Source of the DNA: an uncultured Collinsella sp.
Lineage (GTDB): Bacteria; Actinomycetota; Coriobacteriia; Coriobacteriales; Coriobacteriaceae
Direction: 5' to 3'
DNA length: 8,857 bases
Assembly (NCBI GenBank): GCA_934654765.1
Contig: CAKUGX010000083.1
Location: forward strand, 1 to 8,857
In this document: piece after piece, positions 1 to 6,712 of the stretch
How positions within the stretch are numbered: position 1 is the stretch's first letter
Layout: each line of letters starts with the position of its first letter
Made by a program: the position numbers and the translations under genes
The notes under the pieces: model-generated
Told to the model about the DNA's origin: nothing
The model's database searches: none
Seen by the model: only the letters and a program-made list of their open reading frames with translations

Positions 1-1104
1 GGCTACGAGTTTGTGAACACCGCCGAGGAGGCCGACGCCATCCTGATGCGCTCGACCGACCTGCACGGCTACTAGCTGCCCGAGGGCATTCGCGCCATCG
101 CCCGCTGCGGCGCCGGCGTCAACAACATCCCCGTCGAGGAGTACGCCAAGAAGGGCGTCGTCGTCTTTAACTCCCCCGGCGCCAACAGCAACGCCGTCAA
201 GGAGCTCGTCCTGGGCATGCTGGTGCTTTCGAGCCGCGGCGTGGTGCAGTCGATGAACTGGGTCCGTGAAAACGCCGACGACCCCGAGATTCAGGTCGAC
301 GCCGAGAAGGCCAAGAAGGCCTTTGTGGGCCGCGAGCTCAAGGGCAAGCGCATCGGCGTCATTGGCCTGGGCAACGTGGGCTCCAAGGTCGCCAACGCCT
401 GCGTCGACCTGGGCATGGACGTGTACGGCTACGACCCGTTCATCTCGGTCGAGCACGCCTGGGTTCTCTCTCGCGACGTCCAGCGCGTGGGCACGCTCGA
501 GGACCTCTGCCGCGGCTGCGATTACCTTACCGTGCACGTGCCCAGCAAGGCCGACACCATCGGAATGATCAGCACCGAGCAGATCGACCTGCTCGCCCCG
601 GACGCCGTGCTCATCAACTACGCGCGCGAGACCATCATTGATGAGGACGCCGTCGACGCCGCCCTGCGCGCGGGCAAGCTCAGCTGGTTTAGCTGTGACT
701 TTGCCACGCCCAAGACCGTCAAGATGCCCAACACGTTTATCACCACGCACTCGGGCGCCGGCACCGGCGAGGCCGAGGCCAACTGCGCCGACATGGCCAT
801 CAGCGAGCTCAAGGATTACCTGGAAAACGGCAACATCGCACACAGCGTCAACTACCCCGCCTGCAGCATGGGCAAGGCGCGCGCCGCGAGCCGCATCGCC
901 TGCCTGCACGCCAACGTGCCCAACATGATCGGCCAGATCACAGCCATTCTCGCCAAGGACAACGCCAACGTGCAGCGTATGACCAACGAGTCCGCTGGCG
1001 AGAACGCCTACACCATGTTCGACACCGACGAGCACCTGGACAGCAGCACCATCGAGGCTCTCAAGCAGATTCCGTCGATGTATCGCGTGCGTGTGATCAA
1101 ATAG
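1..1104 (+). pseudogene. serA: D-3-phosphoglycerate dehydrogenase, 5'-partial, with in-frame amber stop
   Basis: This enzyme oxidises 3-phosphoglycerate to 3-phosphohydroxypyruvate with NAD, the first step of serine synthesis in the cytoplasm. Frame 1 encodes the protein from base 1, and roughly the first 20 residues lie outside the window. Visible parts are the substrate-domain segment RCGAGVNNIPVEEY, the Rossmann motif GLGNVG at 364-381 with the cofactor-binding Asp of YGYDP about 18 residues later, the catalytic Arg of NYARE (codon 625) and the catalytic His of TTHSG (codon 748). A short C-terminal ACT domain runs from about 874. Length and order fit the roughly 387-residue form of the family. 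Codon 25 of the window (73-75) is TAG, while homology-like sequence continues on both sides, so a single GAG-to-TAG change is the simplest explanation. The first ATG after the stop (217) would remove much of the substrate domain. The Glu I expect before the catalytic His seems to be Lys (codon 712). The family call is sure; the functional state is not. Confidence 0.85.
73..75 (+). other. In-frame TAG nonsense codon in serA
   Basis: Reading frame 1 gives HGY, stop, LPEGIRAIARCGAGVNN. The sequence on both sides is typical of the dehydrogenase substrate domain and no frame shift is needed, so this is a point change rather than an indel. GAG (Glu) to TAG is one base. It could be real pseudogenisation, a strain polymorphism or an assembly error. 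Confidence 0.9.
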
Positions 1105-1144
1105 CGCCGGTGCCAAGCCTGCCAGGCAGGCCATGAAGCCCATT

Positions 1145-1180
1145 CGGCCCCCGTTTTCACGAAACGGGGGCCGATTTTGT
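1145..1180 (+). terminator. Intrinsic terminator of serA
   Basis: A perfect 12-bp stem (1145-1156 with 1162-1173), GC-rich at its base and closed by a 5-base loop, is followed by ATTTTGTT. It lies 40 bases after the serA stop codon and reads as a classical Rho-independent terminator on the + strand. A small 7+7-bp palindrome (1117-1131) precedes it without a T tract. Confidence 0.9.
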
Positions 1181-1452
1181 TGCTCCGGACGACTTTAAAA
1201 TGATACCCAGAACAAGTTTTTTCAGATAATCGATAGTGAGGCTCAAGTCGCTAAGCACACCCGCTTTGATAAACAGCTTTATCAGGGACTTTAATAGGTA
1301 CAAATCGATCTCTATGTGCCGAATGTAAGTTGACTGTCGATTTTCCGAAACAACTTATTCTAGATAGCATTTTTAAGGCCCCTCCAAGGCAAAATCGAAG
1401 CCTTTTTTGCGACCAAAACTCTAGTCCGCGCGACCGTTTTCCACCCGCGCGG
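1181..1452. other. AT-rich intergenic stretch without a recognisable gene
   Basis: By eye, 1201-1380 is about 39% GC, far below the flanking genes. No open frame here resembles a protein or carries a convincing ribosome site. It contains promoter-like pieces on the + strand: TAAAAT at 1196-1201, and TTGACT at 1330-1335 followed by TTATTC with an over-long spacer. It also holds a weak + oriented hairpin, AAGGC(1386-1390)/GCCTT(1400-1404), followed by TTTT. It may be a decayed gene, the edge of an inserted segment or a small non-coding transcript. None of these is demonstrated. Confidence 0.5.
1412..1452 (-). terminator. Possible terminator of the DUF559-like gene
   Basis: Directly after the minus-strand stop codon (1455-1453), CCGCGCG (1452-1446) can pair with CGCGCGG (1432-1426) across a 13-base loop. 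ACTAGAGTTTT follows. The stem is short and the T run starts several bases late, so this is only a candidate. Confidence 0.35.
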
Positions 1453-2502
1453 CTACATTCCTGCCCAATCGATAAAAATCTCCTCACGAAGCCGCCGTTC
1501 GAGCTCCTGCTGTCGCGGCGTCTTGTCTTTCAGCGGCACATCGAGATAGGACATGATGAGCTCCATCACCACGCGGAAGGCATCGGAGTCGGCCAGCTGA
1601 CCATAGGTCATCAAAACGACGGGATATCCCATCGCTTGCAGCGCCGTCGTTCGGTCGGAGTCCGAAATCTTGGATTCTATGGATCCATGAATGGCTTTAC
1701 CTTGGCATTCAACCAGACACTCTCGGCTGCCGTCCTTATTTGCCAGCAAAATATCGGCATAGCGCCTATCAAGCCCCGAAATCAGACGGGCGCTGCACGT
1801 CATACGAATCTCAACGTTATTGGTAAGGCGCAGCCCTTCGCCGCCGCGCAACCTCGAAAGGCTAAACAGCATCGAAGCCTGGACCTCGAGCGGCGATGCC
1901 GCGACCCCCGTAATGCATTTTGCGGCACGTGTGAACGATTTAGCACCGCGAAGCCCCCGGATCTTATCGACGTACTCTGAAAGGTCAGAGAGCTCGATCA
2001 AGGGAGGTCGTTTCCACAAGTCCGTTGAATTCCCCGAGGCATCCTTTACGTTTTCCCAGCCCAGCCGCGCGTCGCCCCACCGGTCCCCGTATGCCTGCTC
2101 AAGTGCCGTCTTTACCTGAGGCGCGATCTTGCACACGGCAAAGGTACCGCACATCTCATACATGCACATGATCAGGCGCTCGTTTGAGACCGAAGAAGCC
2201 AGGGTCAGCAGGGTAAAGAGCGGTGACGCGACATCGAGGCCAAACTCTGTCTGCCGCACGGAGTCAAACGGCCTCTCCCCGTTCCAAACATGCCTGACAA
2301 TGCGATCGCCCTTACGTCCGCAGCTGCCCTGTGCCAACACGTGTAACGGGGTGCCCAGGAAATGCTTGACGAGCGGGTGCTCGCAAAGACGCTCCCTGCG
2401 CTGGTCGTCCGCAGAATCGGGCAGGTCCGGCATTATCGCCAAGACCTGTGGGGGTATCCGGTGATACCGAAAGGCAGATATGTCGCACAGTATGTCGTCC
2501 AT
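1453..2502 (-). CDS. AbiEi-like / DUF559 (Vsr-like) nuclease-fold protein
   Basis: The protein has 349 residues with a start at ATG 2502. The frame stays open to 2757, but that extension overlaps the divergent peptidase gene and does not look like protein. Residues 7-20 (DISAFRYHRIPPQV) and about 90-125 (VASPLFTLL...YEMCGTFAV) resemble the conserved blocks of AbiEi-type antitoxin proteins of Actinobacteria, here without an obvious winged-helix head. Residues about 202-315 resemble DUF559/Vsr endonuclease folds: SPLEVQASM, GGEGL, RRYADILL (Asp250), VECQGKAIH (Glu265, Gln267, Lys269, His272), DSDR (281-284) and GYPVVLMTYGQL (292-303). The usual E-x-D-G becomes E-x-Q-G, so activity may be altered. 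It stands alone, is lower in GC than its neighbours and is probably an accessory gene. Function is unknown; possible roles are DNA cleavage, defence or toxin-antitoxin-like regulation. Only a weak GTGGG is visible upstream, so the start is moderately sure. Confidence 0.72.
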   Translation of the reverse strand: MDDILCDISAFRYHRIPPQVLAIMPDLPDSADDQRRERLCEHPLVKHFLGTPLHVLAQGSCGRKGDRIVRHVWNGERPFDSVRQTEFGLDVASPLFTLLTLASSVSNERLIMCMYEMCGTFAVCKIAPQVKTALEQAYGDRWGDARLGWENVKDASGNSTDLWKRPPLIELSDLSEYVDKIRGLRGAKSFTRAAKCITGVAASPLEVQASMLFSLSRLRGGEGLRLTNNVEIRMTCSARLISGLDRRYADILLANKDGSRECLVECQGKAIHGSIESKISDSDRTTALQAMGYPVVLMTYGQLADSDAFRVVMELIMSYLDVPLKDKTPRQQELERRLREEIFIDWAGM

Positions 2503-2616
2503 GAAGTGTACGTACCCACTGCATCGTTTGTGAACCCGCTCAGACGGCGAGTGCGATGGCTCGGCCTGCGAACGGTAAATGCTGCTGCGCGCGCGTCGCG
2601 AATCTCTCAGGAGGCT

Positions 2617-2622
2617 TACAAT
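2617..2622 (+). promoter_or_regulatory. Candidate -10 element of the M20 peptidase gene
   Basis: TACAAT matches the -10 consensus at five of six positions and lies 35 bases before the ATG at 2657. No good -35 element is found at the right distance. The 154-base gap between the two divergent starts must hold both promoters. Confidence 0.3.
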
Positions 2623-2656
2623 CGGTTTGGAAAGCAGACTGATTGTGAGGTTGCAT

Positions 2657-3877
2657 ATGGTTGATGAGGACTTTGCCTGGCGGCTTGCGCAGGAGCTTGT
2701 GCGGATCGACAGCTCAGACCCGGGCGCGTATGAGAATGAAATTGAGCGGTATATCAAAGCGCTGGTTGAGGAACGGCTGGCACGGTTGAACTACCCGACA
2801 CTCGATGCCATACGGATTGAGGAACTCGAGGTACTGCCCGGGCGCCGCAACCTTATGATCACCGTGCCCGGTTTGAGCGACGAGCCACGGCTCGTCTACA
2901 TCTGCCACATGGATACCGTTACCTTGGGCAATGGCTGGGACGCGGACATCGCACCGCTTGGGGCGGTTGTGCGCAACGACAAACTCTATGGCCGCGGTGC
3001 CTGCGACATGAAGGGCGGCCTGGCTTGCGCCATTACCGCGCTTGCCCACACACTCGAGCGCGTGGCGGCGGATGGCGCGCTGCCACGCCGCGGCTTTTCG
3101 CTCATCTGCTCGGTCGACGAGGAAGACTTCATGCGCGGCTCAGAAGCCGCGATCGATGCTGGCTGGGTCGGCTCGCGCGAATGGGTGCTGGACACCGAAC
3201 CCACCGACGGACAGATCCAGGTGGCGCACAAGGGGCGTACGTGGTTTGAGATTGAAATGGCCGGCGTCACGGCTCATGCAAGCCAGCCTTGGAAGGGCGC
3301 AGACGCCGTCGCCGCCATGGCCGAGGTCGTGTGTTCGCTCCGTCGCGCGTTTGCGGCGCTGCCCGCGCACGATGAGCTGGGACCATCGACCATCACGTTT
3401 GGCCAAATCGAGGGCGGATATCGCCCCTATGTCGTGCCCGACCGCGCCAAAGTCTGGGTCGACATGCGTCTGACCCCGCCGACCGATACGGCCGCCGCGA
3501 CGCGCATGGTAGAGCAGGCCATCGCCGTCGCCGAAGCCGCCGTTCCCGGTTGCCATGGCAGCTACACCGCGACGGGCGACCGCCCCGCCATCGAGCGCGA
3601 CCCGAGCTCTCCCCTTCTAGCAGCGCTCAAGCGTGCCGCCGATGGCGTGACGGACGCGGACACGACCGTCGGCTTCTTTACCGGCTACACCGATACCGCC
3701 GTCATTGCCGGCAAGACAGGCAACCGCAATTGTATGAGCTACGGCCCCGGCTCGTTGGCGCTCGCACACAAGCCCGACGAGTATGTGCCCCATGCCGATA
3801 TCGTTCGCTGCCAAAACGTGCTCATCGCGCTCGCCGATAACGTGCTCTGGGACGCGAATGGACAAGTTGGGGCATAA
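2657..3877 (+). CDS. M20 family metallopeptidase (ArgE/DapE/ACY1/CPG2-like)
   Basis: This is a cytoplasmic di-zinc amidohydrolase of 406 residues, a normal length for the family. Family motifs appear in order: His84 and Asp86 (YICHMDTV), Asp117 as bridging ligand (YGRGACDMKGG), the Glu155-Glu156 pair with general base (SVDEED), Glu181 (DTEPTD), His207 of the dimerisation/lid domain (TAHASQPWKG), and His371 (SLALAHKPDEYVPHADI). All metal ligands seem present, so it should be active. Substrate cannot be told from sequence: acetylornithine, succinyl-diaminopimelate, acyl-amino acids and dipeptides are all possible, and no arginine or lysine genes are nearby. The ATG at 2657 was chosen because GTGAGG lies 6 bases upstream; the frame is open to 2579 but that extension lacks family sequence. 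The gene ends in tandem stops TAATAA, and the DUF1015 gene follows after 39 bases, probably in one operon. Confidence 0.9.
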   Translation: MVDEDFAWRLAQELVRIDSSDPGAYENEIERYIKALVEERLARLNYPTLDAIRIEELEVLPGRRNLMITVPGLSDEPRLVYICHMDTVTLGNGWDADIAPLGAVVRNDKLYGRGACDMKGGLACAITALAHTLERVAADGALPRRGFSLICSVDEEDFMRGSEAAIDAGWVGSREWVLDTEPTDGQIQVAHKGRTWFEIEMAGVTAHASQPWKGADAVAAMAEVVCSLRRAFAALPAHDELGPSTITFGQIEGGYRPYVVPDRAKVWVDMRLTPPTDTAAATRMVEQAIAVAEAAVPGCHGSYTATGDRPAIERDPSSPLLAALKRAADGVTDADTTVGFFTGYTDTAVIAGKTGNRNCMSYGPGSLALAHKPDEYVPHADIVRCQNVLIALADNVLWDANGQVGA

Positions 3878-3916
3878 TAAGCCGCGAACAAACCGACTCG
3901 CGCGTTAGGACCGCCC

Positions 3917-4606
3917 ATGAAAGCACTTCCGTTTCCCTGCATCCGCCCGGCTCAGGACCGTGTGCTCGAGGCGCTGCCTGCGATGGGCGGTATCCTGAGC
4001 GGCAACGACGCCCTGCGCGGCGCCATTGCTGACGGCCTAATGCTCAAGGATCCAGGCGCGGCGTATTACGTGTACGAATGCTCGGGCGAGCCGGGTCGCG
4101 CGACGGGTGTCGTGGCGATTTGCCCGGTTAACGTACTGACGGGTAGCGACGAGGCTGCCACCGAGAGCGTCGACGCACTCGCCGCCGCGCGCGCGATCGC
4201 CGAGCTTAAGGTGCAGCCCCGCCCTGAAACGCTCGCCTACGAAGCCTCGCCCGTCATGGATATCATCCTTGGCGCCGCCAAAGAAGGAGCGCCGCTCTAT
4301 GCCGTCACCGACCCCGCCGGCATTACGCATCGCGTGTGGAAGGTCAAGCGCGAGGACGCCGTTGCCGCCATCCGCGCCATGCTCGATCAGGCGCCGGAGC
4401 CGACGCCGGCAGACGACCCCACCTACGCTGCCGCGCTGGCTGGGGCATCGCAGATTCTGGCCGATGAGGCCCGTGCCGCCGGAACGTACACCGGCAAGGA
4501 GCCGTTCAACTTTACCGTTGCCGTGCTCTTCCCCGCCGCGCAGGTCAGCGGCGTCGCGCCGCAAGTTCCGACAGGTCTGCTCACGCACCAGGTCGCGCGG
4601 TTCTAG
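3917..4606 (+). CDS. Short, divergent DUF1015 family protein
   Basis: The protein has 229 residues and an AGGA ribosome site 6 bases before the ATG. Similarity to DUF1015 is seen in the N-terminal PFPCIRPAQD, in YYVYECSGEPGRATGVVAI (about 51-68), in the segment ASPVMDIILGAAKEGAPLYAV with GITHRVWKV (about 110-143), and in EPFNFTVAVLFPAAQV near the end. Members as I know them have about 400-430 residues, with conserved HE and ADGHHR motifs. Here the place of ADGHHR reads ADDPTY (165-170), no HE equivalent is clear, and the C-terminal third is missing. DUF1015 proteins often lie by serA/serC and may belong to serine metabolism, but their activity is unknown to me. It follows the M20 peptidase gene in an apparent operon ended by the hairpin at 4652-4692. 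Family membership is fairly sure; retention of the ancestral function is doubtful. Confidence 0.75.
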   Translation: MKALPFPCIRPAQDRVLEALPAMGGILSGNDALRGAIADGLMLKDPGAAYYVYECSGEPGRATGVVAICPVNVLTGSDEAATESVDALAAARAIAELKVQPRPETLAYEASPVMDIILGAAKEGAPLYAVTDPAGITHRVWKVKREDAVAAIRAMLDQAPEPTPADDPTYAAALAGASQILADEARAAGTYTGKEPFNFTVAVLFPAAQVSGVAPQVPTGLLTHQVARF

Positions 4607-4651
4607 CAAGACCAGACTGCCCAGCACAAAAATCGGCAGCTCAACAAACAG

Positions 4652-4692
4652 GGGGCGGAGATGCAGCAGGTACATGCATCTCCGCCCCTTTT
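4652..4692. terminator. Bidirectional terminator between converging genes
   Basis: A perfect 14-bp stem (4652-4665 with 4675-4688) with a 9-base loop is followed on the + strand by TTTT. On the minus strand the same stem is followed by TGTTTGTTG. It can end both the + strand peptidase/DUF1015 operon and the minus-strand phosphatase operon. Confidence 0.9.
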
Positions 4693-4734
4693 GCGTCGAG
4701 AAGTATGCCGGCGACCCGTGCCGTCGCGCTCGCG

Positions 4735-5370
4735 TTATCCGCGCTGCGGACCCGCAGTAGCCACGAGCGGTTCAAGCCCCAGCTCGCGCGCGTAATCCTC
4801 CTGCGTAAAGACTTCGACCAGCTCAAACGTGTCGGATTCGTCGTCAAACGCAAAGTGTAGCACCGAGCAGTTGCCCGGAACGCGATCGCGTTCATCGGCC
4901 GCCGCGCCCTTGGTATGGTCCATGAACTCCTTGATGGCCGATCCGTGGCTCACCGCAAGGACGCACTCGTGGTCCGGGCGTCGCATGAGTTCGGTCAGCG
5001 TCGCCACCATGCGCTCGCGCACCTGGATCTGGCCCTCGCCGCCAAATTGACGATAGAAATCGCGCCACGGGCGCTCGGGCATGAGCATCACGCGCTCGGC
5101 CTCAAAGTCGCCAAAGAACCACTCACGCAGGCCGTCCAGGCGCTCGTACGCCAAGCCCGGCCACAAGTTGGCGATAGTCTGCTCGGTGCGATGAAGCGTG
5201 GAGGTGTAGGCATGATCGGGCTCAATGCCGCGCGCACGTAAAAACATGCCGGCGCGCGCCGCCTGGTCGCAACCCAACTGCGTAAGCGGCGAATCACTCC
5301 ACCCCTGAATGATACGCTTAAGGTTGAATATTGTCTGCCCATGACGAACCAGATACAGGTCTTTATTCAT
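4735..5370 (-). CDS. Histidine phosphatase (phosphoglycerate mutase-like), paralogue A
   Basis: This is a cytoplasmic phosphatase of the histidine phosphatase superfamily, 211 residues long. Catalytic elements are LVRHGQT with Arg9 and the phospho-acceptor His10, Arg61 in STLHRTEQT, the proton-donor Glu83 in LREWFFG, and His142 in VLAVSHGSA. The ATG at 5370 was chosen because AAAGGA lies 5 bases upstream; the frame runs on to 5394 but would overlap the upstream gene. It lies 17 bases after the stop of paralogue B and shares its motif spacing (Glu83, His142), so the pair arose by tandem duplication and is co-transcribed. Compared with B it carries an extra C-terminal stretch of about 30 residues and an insert before VLHF. 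The substrate is unknown. Related proteins include cofactor-dependent phosphoglycerate mutases, alpha-ribazole phosphatase (CobC) and broad sugar-phosphate phosphatases. Confidence 0.9.
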   Translation of the reverse strand: MNKDLYLVRHGQTIFNLKRIIQGWSDSPLTQLGCDQAARAGMFLRARGIEPDHAYTSTLHRTEQTIANLWPGLAYERLDGLREWFFGDFEAERVMLMPERPWRDFYRQFGGEGQIQVRERMVATLTELMRRPDHECVLAVSHGSAIKEFMDHTKGAAADERDRVPGNCSVLHFAFDDESDTFELVEVFTQEDYARELGLEPLVATAGPQRG

Positions 5371-5387
5371 AGGGGTCCTTTCGTTCG

Positions 5388-5930
5388 TTACCAATCAAGG
5401 AGCGAAAACGCCCCGTCGCAATAGCCAAAATGAAGCACGGCACCGTTGTCGGGTAGCTCTCCCCCGCCAGTCACATACTCAAGAAACTCCTGGCAGGCTG
5501 AGCCGTGGGAAACCGCCAGCACGCAGTCGTGCTGCGACCTGGCCATGATGCGGGACAGCGCCGCGACCATGCGCGACCGTAGCTCGCCTTCAGACTCGCC
5601 GCCAAAGGCCACCGGATAATCGCCCCAGGGCTGCGGCGGCATCTCGCGATTTGATGTGCCCTCCAGCGAGCCAAAATGCCACTCACGCAGGTCATCGACC
5701 AGCTCAATGGAACGGCCCTCGCCAACGATAAGCTCAGCCGTATGCCGCGCCCGGCCCAACGGCGAGGAATACACATGATCAAAGGCCACGCCACGCGCCG
5801 CAAACGCCGTACGCGCCGTCAGCGCCTGCTCGCGCCCGCGCGCCGTAAGCGGCGAATCGTGCCAGCCCTGCAAAATGCTCTGCACATTGAGCTCAGTCTG
5901 CCCATGACGCACCAAATACAGATCGGCCAC
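5388..5930 (-). CDS. Histidine phosphatase (phosphoglycerate mutase-like), paralogue B
   Basis: This is a compact 180-residue member of the same superfamily. It has Arg8-His9 in LVRHGQTELN, Arg60 in SSPLGRARHT, Glu83 in LREWHFGSLEG and His142 in VLAVSHGSACQEF, so the whole catalytic set is present. The start is taken as GTG 5930. From there the product begins ADLYLVRHG, like its paralogue, and a purine-rich AGGGGAGGG run lies just upstream. The frame remains open to 6002 but that extension has no family sequence. The QGWHDSPLT block after the RHG motif is almost identical to that of paralogue A. It lies 82 bases downstream of the nitroreductase, so read-through from that promoter is likely. 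Substrate is unknown; a small phosphorylated metabolite is expected. Confidence 0.9.
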   Translation of the reverse strand: MADLYLVRHGQTELNVQSILQGWHDSPLTARGREQALTARTAFAARGVAFDHVYSSPLGRARHTAELIVGEGRSIELVDDLREWHFGSLEGTSNREMPPQPWGDYPVAFGGESEGELRSRMVAALSRIMARSQHDCVLAVSHGSACQEFLEYVTGGGELPDNGAVLHFGYCDGAFSLLDW

Positions 5931-5947
5931 ATGCCCTCCCCTCGCAC

Positions 5948-5977
5948 CACCGCAAAGGAGACAGCACCTTTGTGGTG
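5948..5977. other. Hairpin upstream of phosphatase B
   Basis: CACCGCAAAGG (5948-5958) can pair with CCTTTGTGGTG (5967-5977), 11 bp with one G-T pair and an 8-base loop. A T run follows only on the + strand, where no gene ends. In the minus-strand message the stem lies directly before the ribosome site of phosphatase B. It could separate expression of the nitroreductase from the phosphatases, as a processing or attenuation element, or be chance. Confidence 0.35.
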
Positions 5978-6012
5978 ATTTTGCCGCCGGATTGAACCGC
6001 AACGACGCTCAA

Positions 6013-6684
6013 CTATACCAACACGTCGGCGAGCGAACGCTTGGGTACGTGGTGTACCTGTGCCTCGTCGCGCCAATAATTGATGGAGCCGTCGGGGTTG
6101 GAATCGATCGTATCGATCACCTGTGTCTCGGCCGGAACGCCAAACGCCATGATCAGCTTGAGCTCATACTTGTCGTTATCGAGCCCCATGGCATCGATCG
6201 CGTGGGGCGTAAAGGCCTTGAACATGCAGGCTGCCACCTCGGGCGTGGCGCTGCGGGCGGCGAGCATCATCGTCTGCGCGGCAATGCCCGTGTCGACCTC
6301 GGTAATGGGCGCGGCGGGCTTGCCCGGAACGGCGCGCTCGGCCAGAATCGCAATGTAGCTGGTCGGGCGCTCGCCCTCGGCAGGACCCGGCCAATCCTTA
6401 AGCGCGCCGGCCCACGTAAGCTCATCAAATACACGCGCGCAATCCTCGGCACCGCTCACCACATGAAAACGCAGACGCTGAGCATTGGCACCGCAGGGAG
6501 CCAGGTGCGCCAGTTCCGCCAGCTCGAGCAAAAACTCGCGCGGCACGCGCATGGACTCGTCAAAGCGACGGCACGTGCGGGCGCGACGAACCAACGCATC
6601 AAACGCGTCCAAGCCGAGCTTTTCGCGGCCCTGCTTTGCCATCGATTCTGCGCTTACCGGCGCCGCGGGAACTGCTTCGTTCAT
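6013..6684 (-). CDS. Nitroreductase family flavoprotein
   Basis: This is an FMN-dependent NAD(P)H oxidoreductase of 223 residues, normal for the family. Family elements are RRARTCRRFDES (33-44, phosphate contact of FMN), LAPCGANAQRLRFHVV (61-76, second FMN loop), the helix GIAAQTMMLAARS (133-145), KLIMAFGVPAE (176-186) and the C-terminal HHVPKRSLADVLV. The usual small residues around APSxxNxQ are partly changed to CGANAQ. The ATG at 6684 has GGGGG 5 bases upstream; TTG 6696 is an in-frame alternative. The physiological substrate cannot be inferred; relatives reduce flavins, quinones, nitro compounds or ferric chelates. A DtxR/IdeR-like box lies 28 bases before the start, which suggests iron- or manganese-linked control and makes a reductase role in metal metabolism worth considering. 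It is probably the first gene of the unit with the two phosphatases. Confidence 0.9.
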   Translation of the reverse strand: MNEAVPAAPVSAESMAKQGREKLGLDAFDALVRRARTCRRFDESMRVPREFLLELAELAHLAPCGANAQRLRFHVVSGAEDCARVFDELTWAGALKDWPGPAEGERPTSYIAILAERAVPGKPAAPITEVDTGIAAQTMMLAARSATPEVAACMFKAFTPHAIDAMGLDNDKYELKLIMAFGVPAETQVIDTIDSNPDGSINYWRDEAQVHHVPKRSLADVLV

Positions 6685-6712
6685 AGGGACCCCCAATACA
6701 AGCCAATTGTCC

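Noticed and set aside
73..75. UAG read as pyrrolysine or as a recoded sense codon
   Set aside because: Nothing in the family expects it there, the serA-type gene is not a known pyrrolysine protein, and TAG is used as the normal stop of several genes in this window (1104, 1453, 4606, 6013, 7551).
1251..1487. 78-codon minus-strand frame next to the end of the DUF559-like gene
   Set aside because: Mostly in the AT-rich gap, overlaps the neighbouring gene end, no recognisable motif or ribosome site.
1330..1980. 216-codon + strand frame over the 3' part of the DUF559-like gene
   Set aside because: Antisense to the motif-bearing gene and without family sequence; its TTG start coincides with a -35-like sequence only by chance.
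2503..2757. N-terminal extension of the DUF559-like protein by 85 residues
   Set aside because: It would overlap the start of the divergent M20 gene by 100 bases and is rich in Ser/Arg without conserved blocks; the ATG at 2502 lies directly before conserved sequence.
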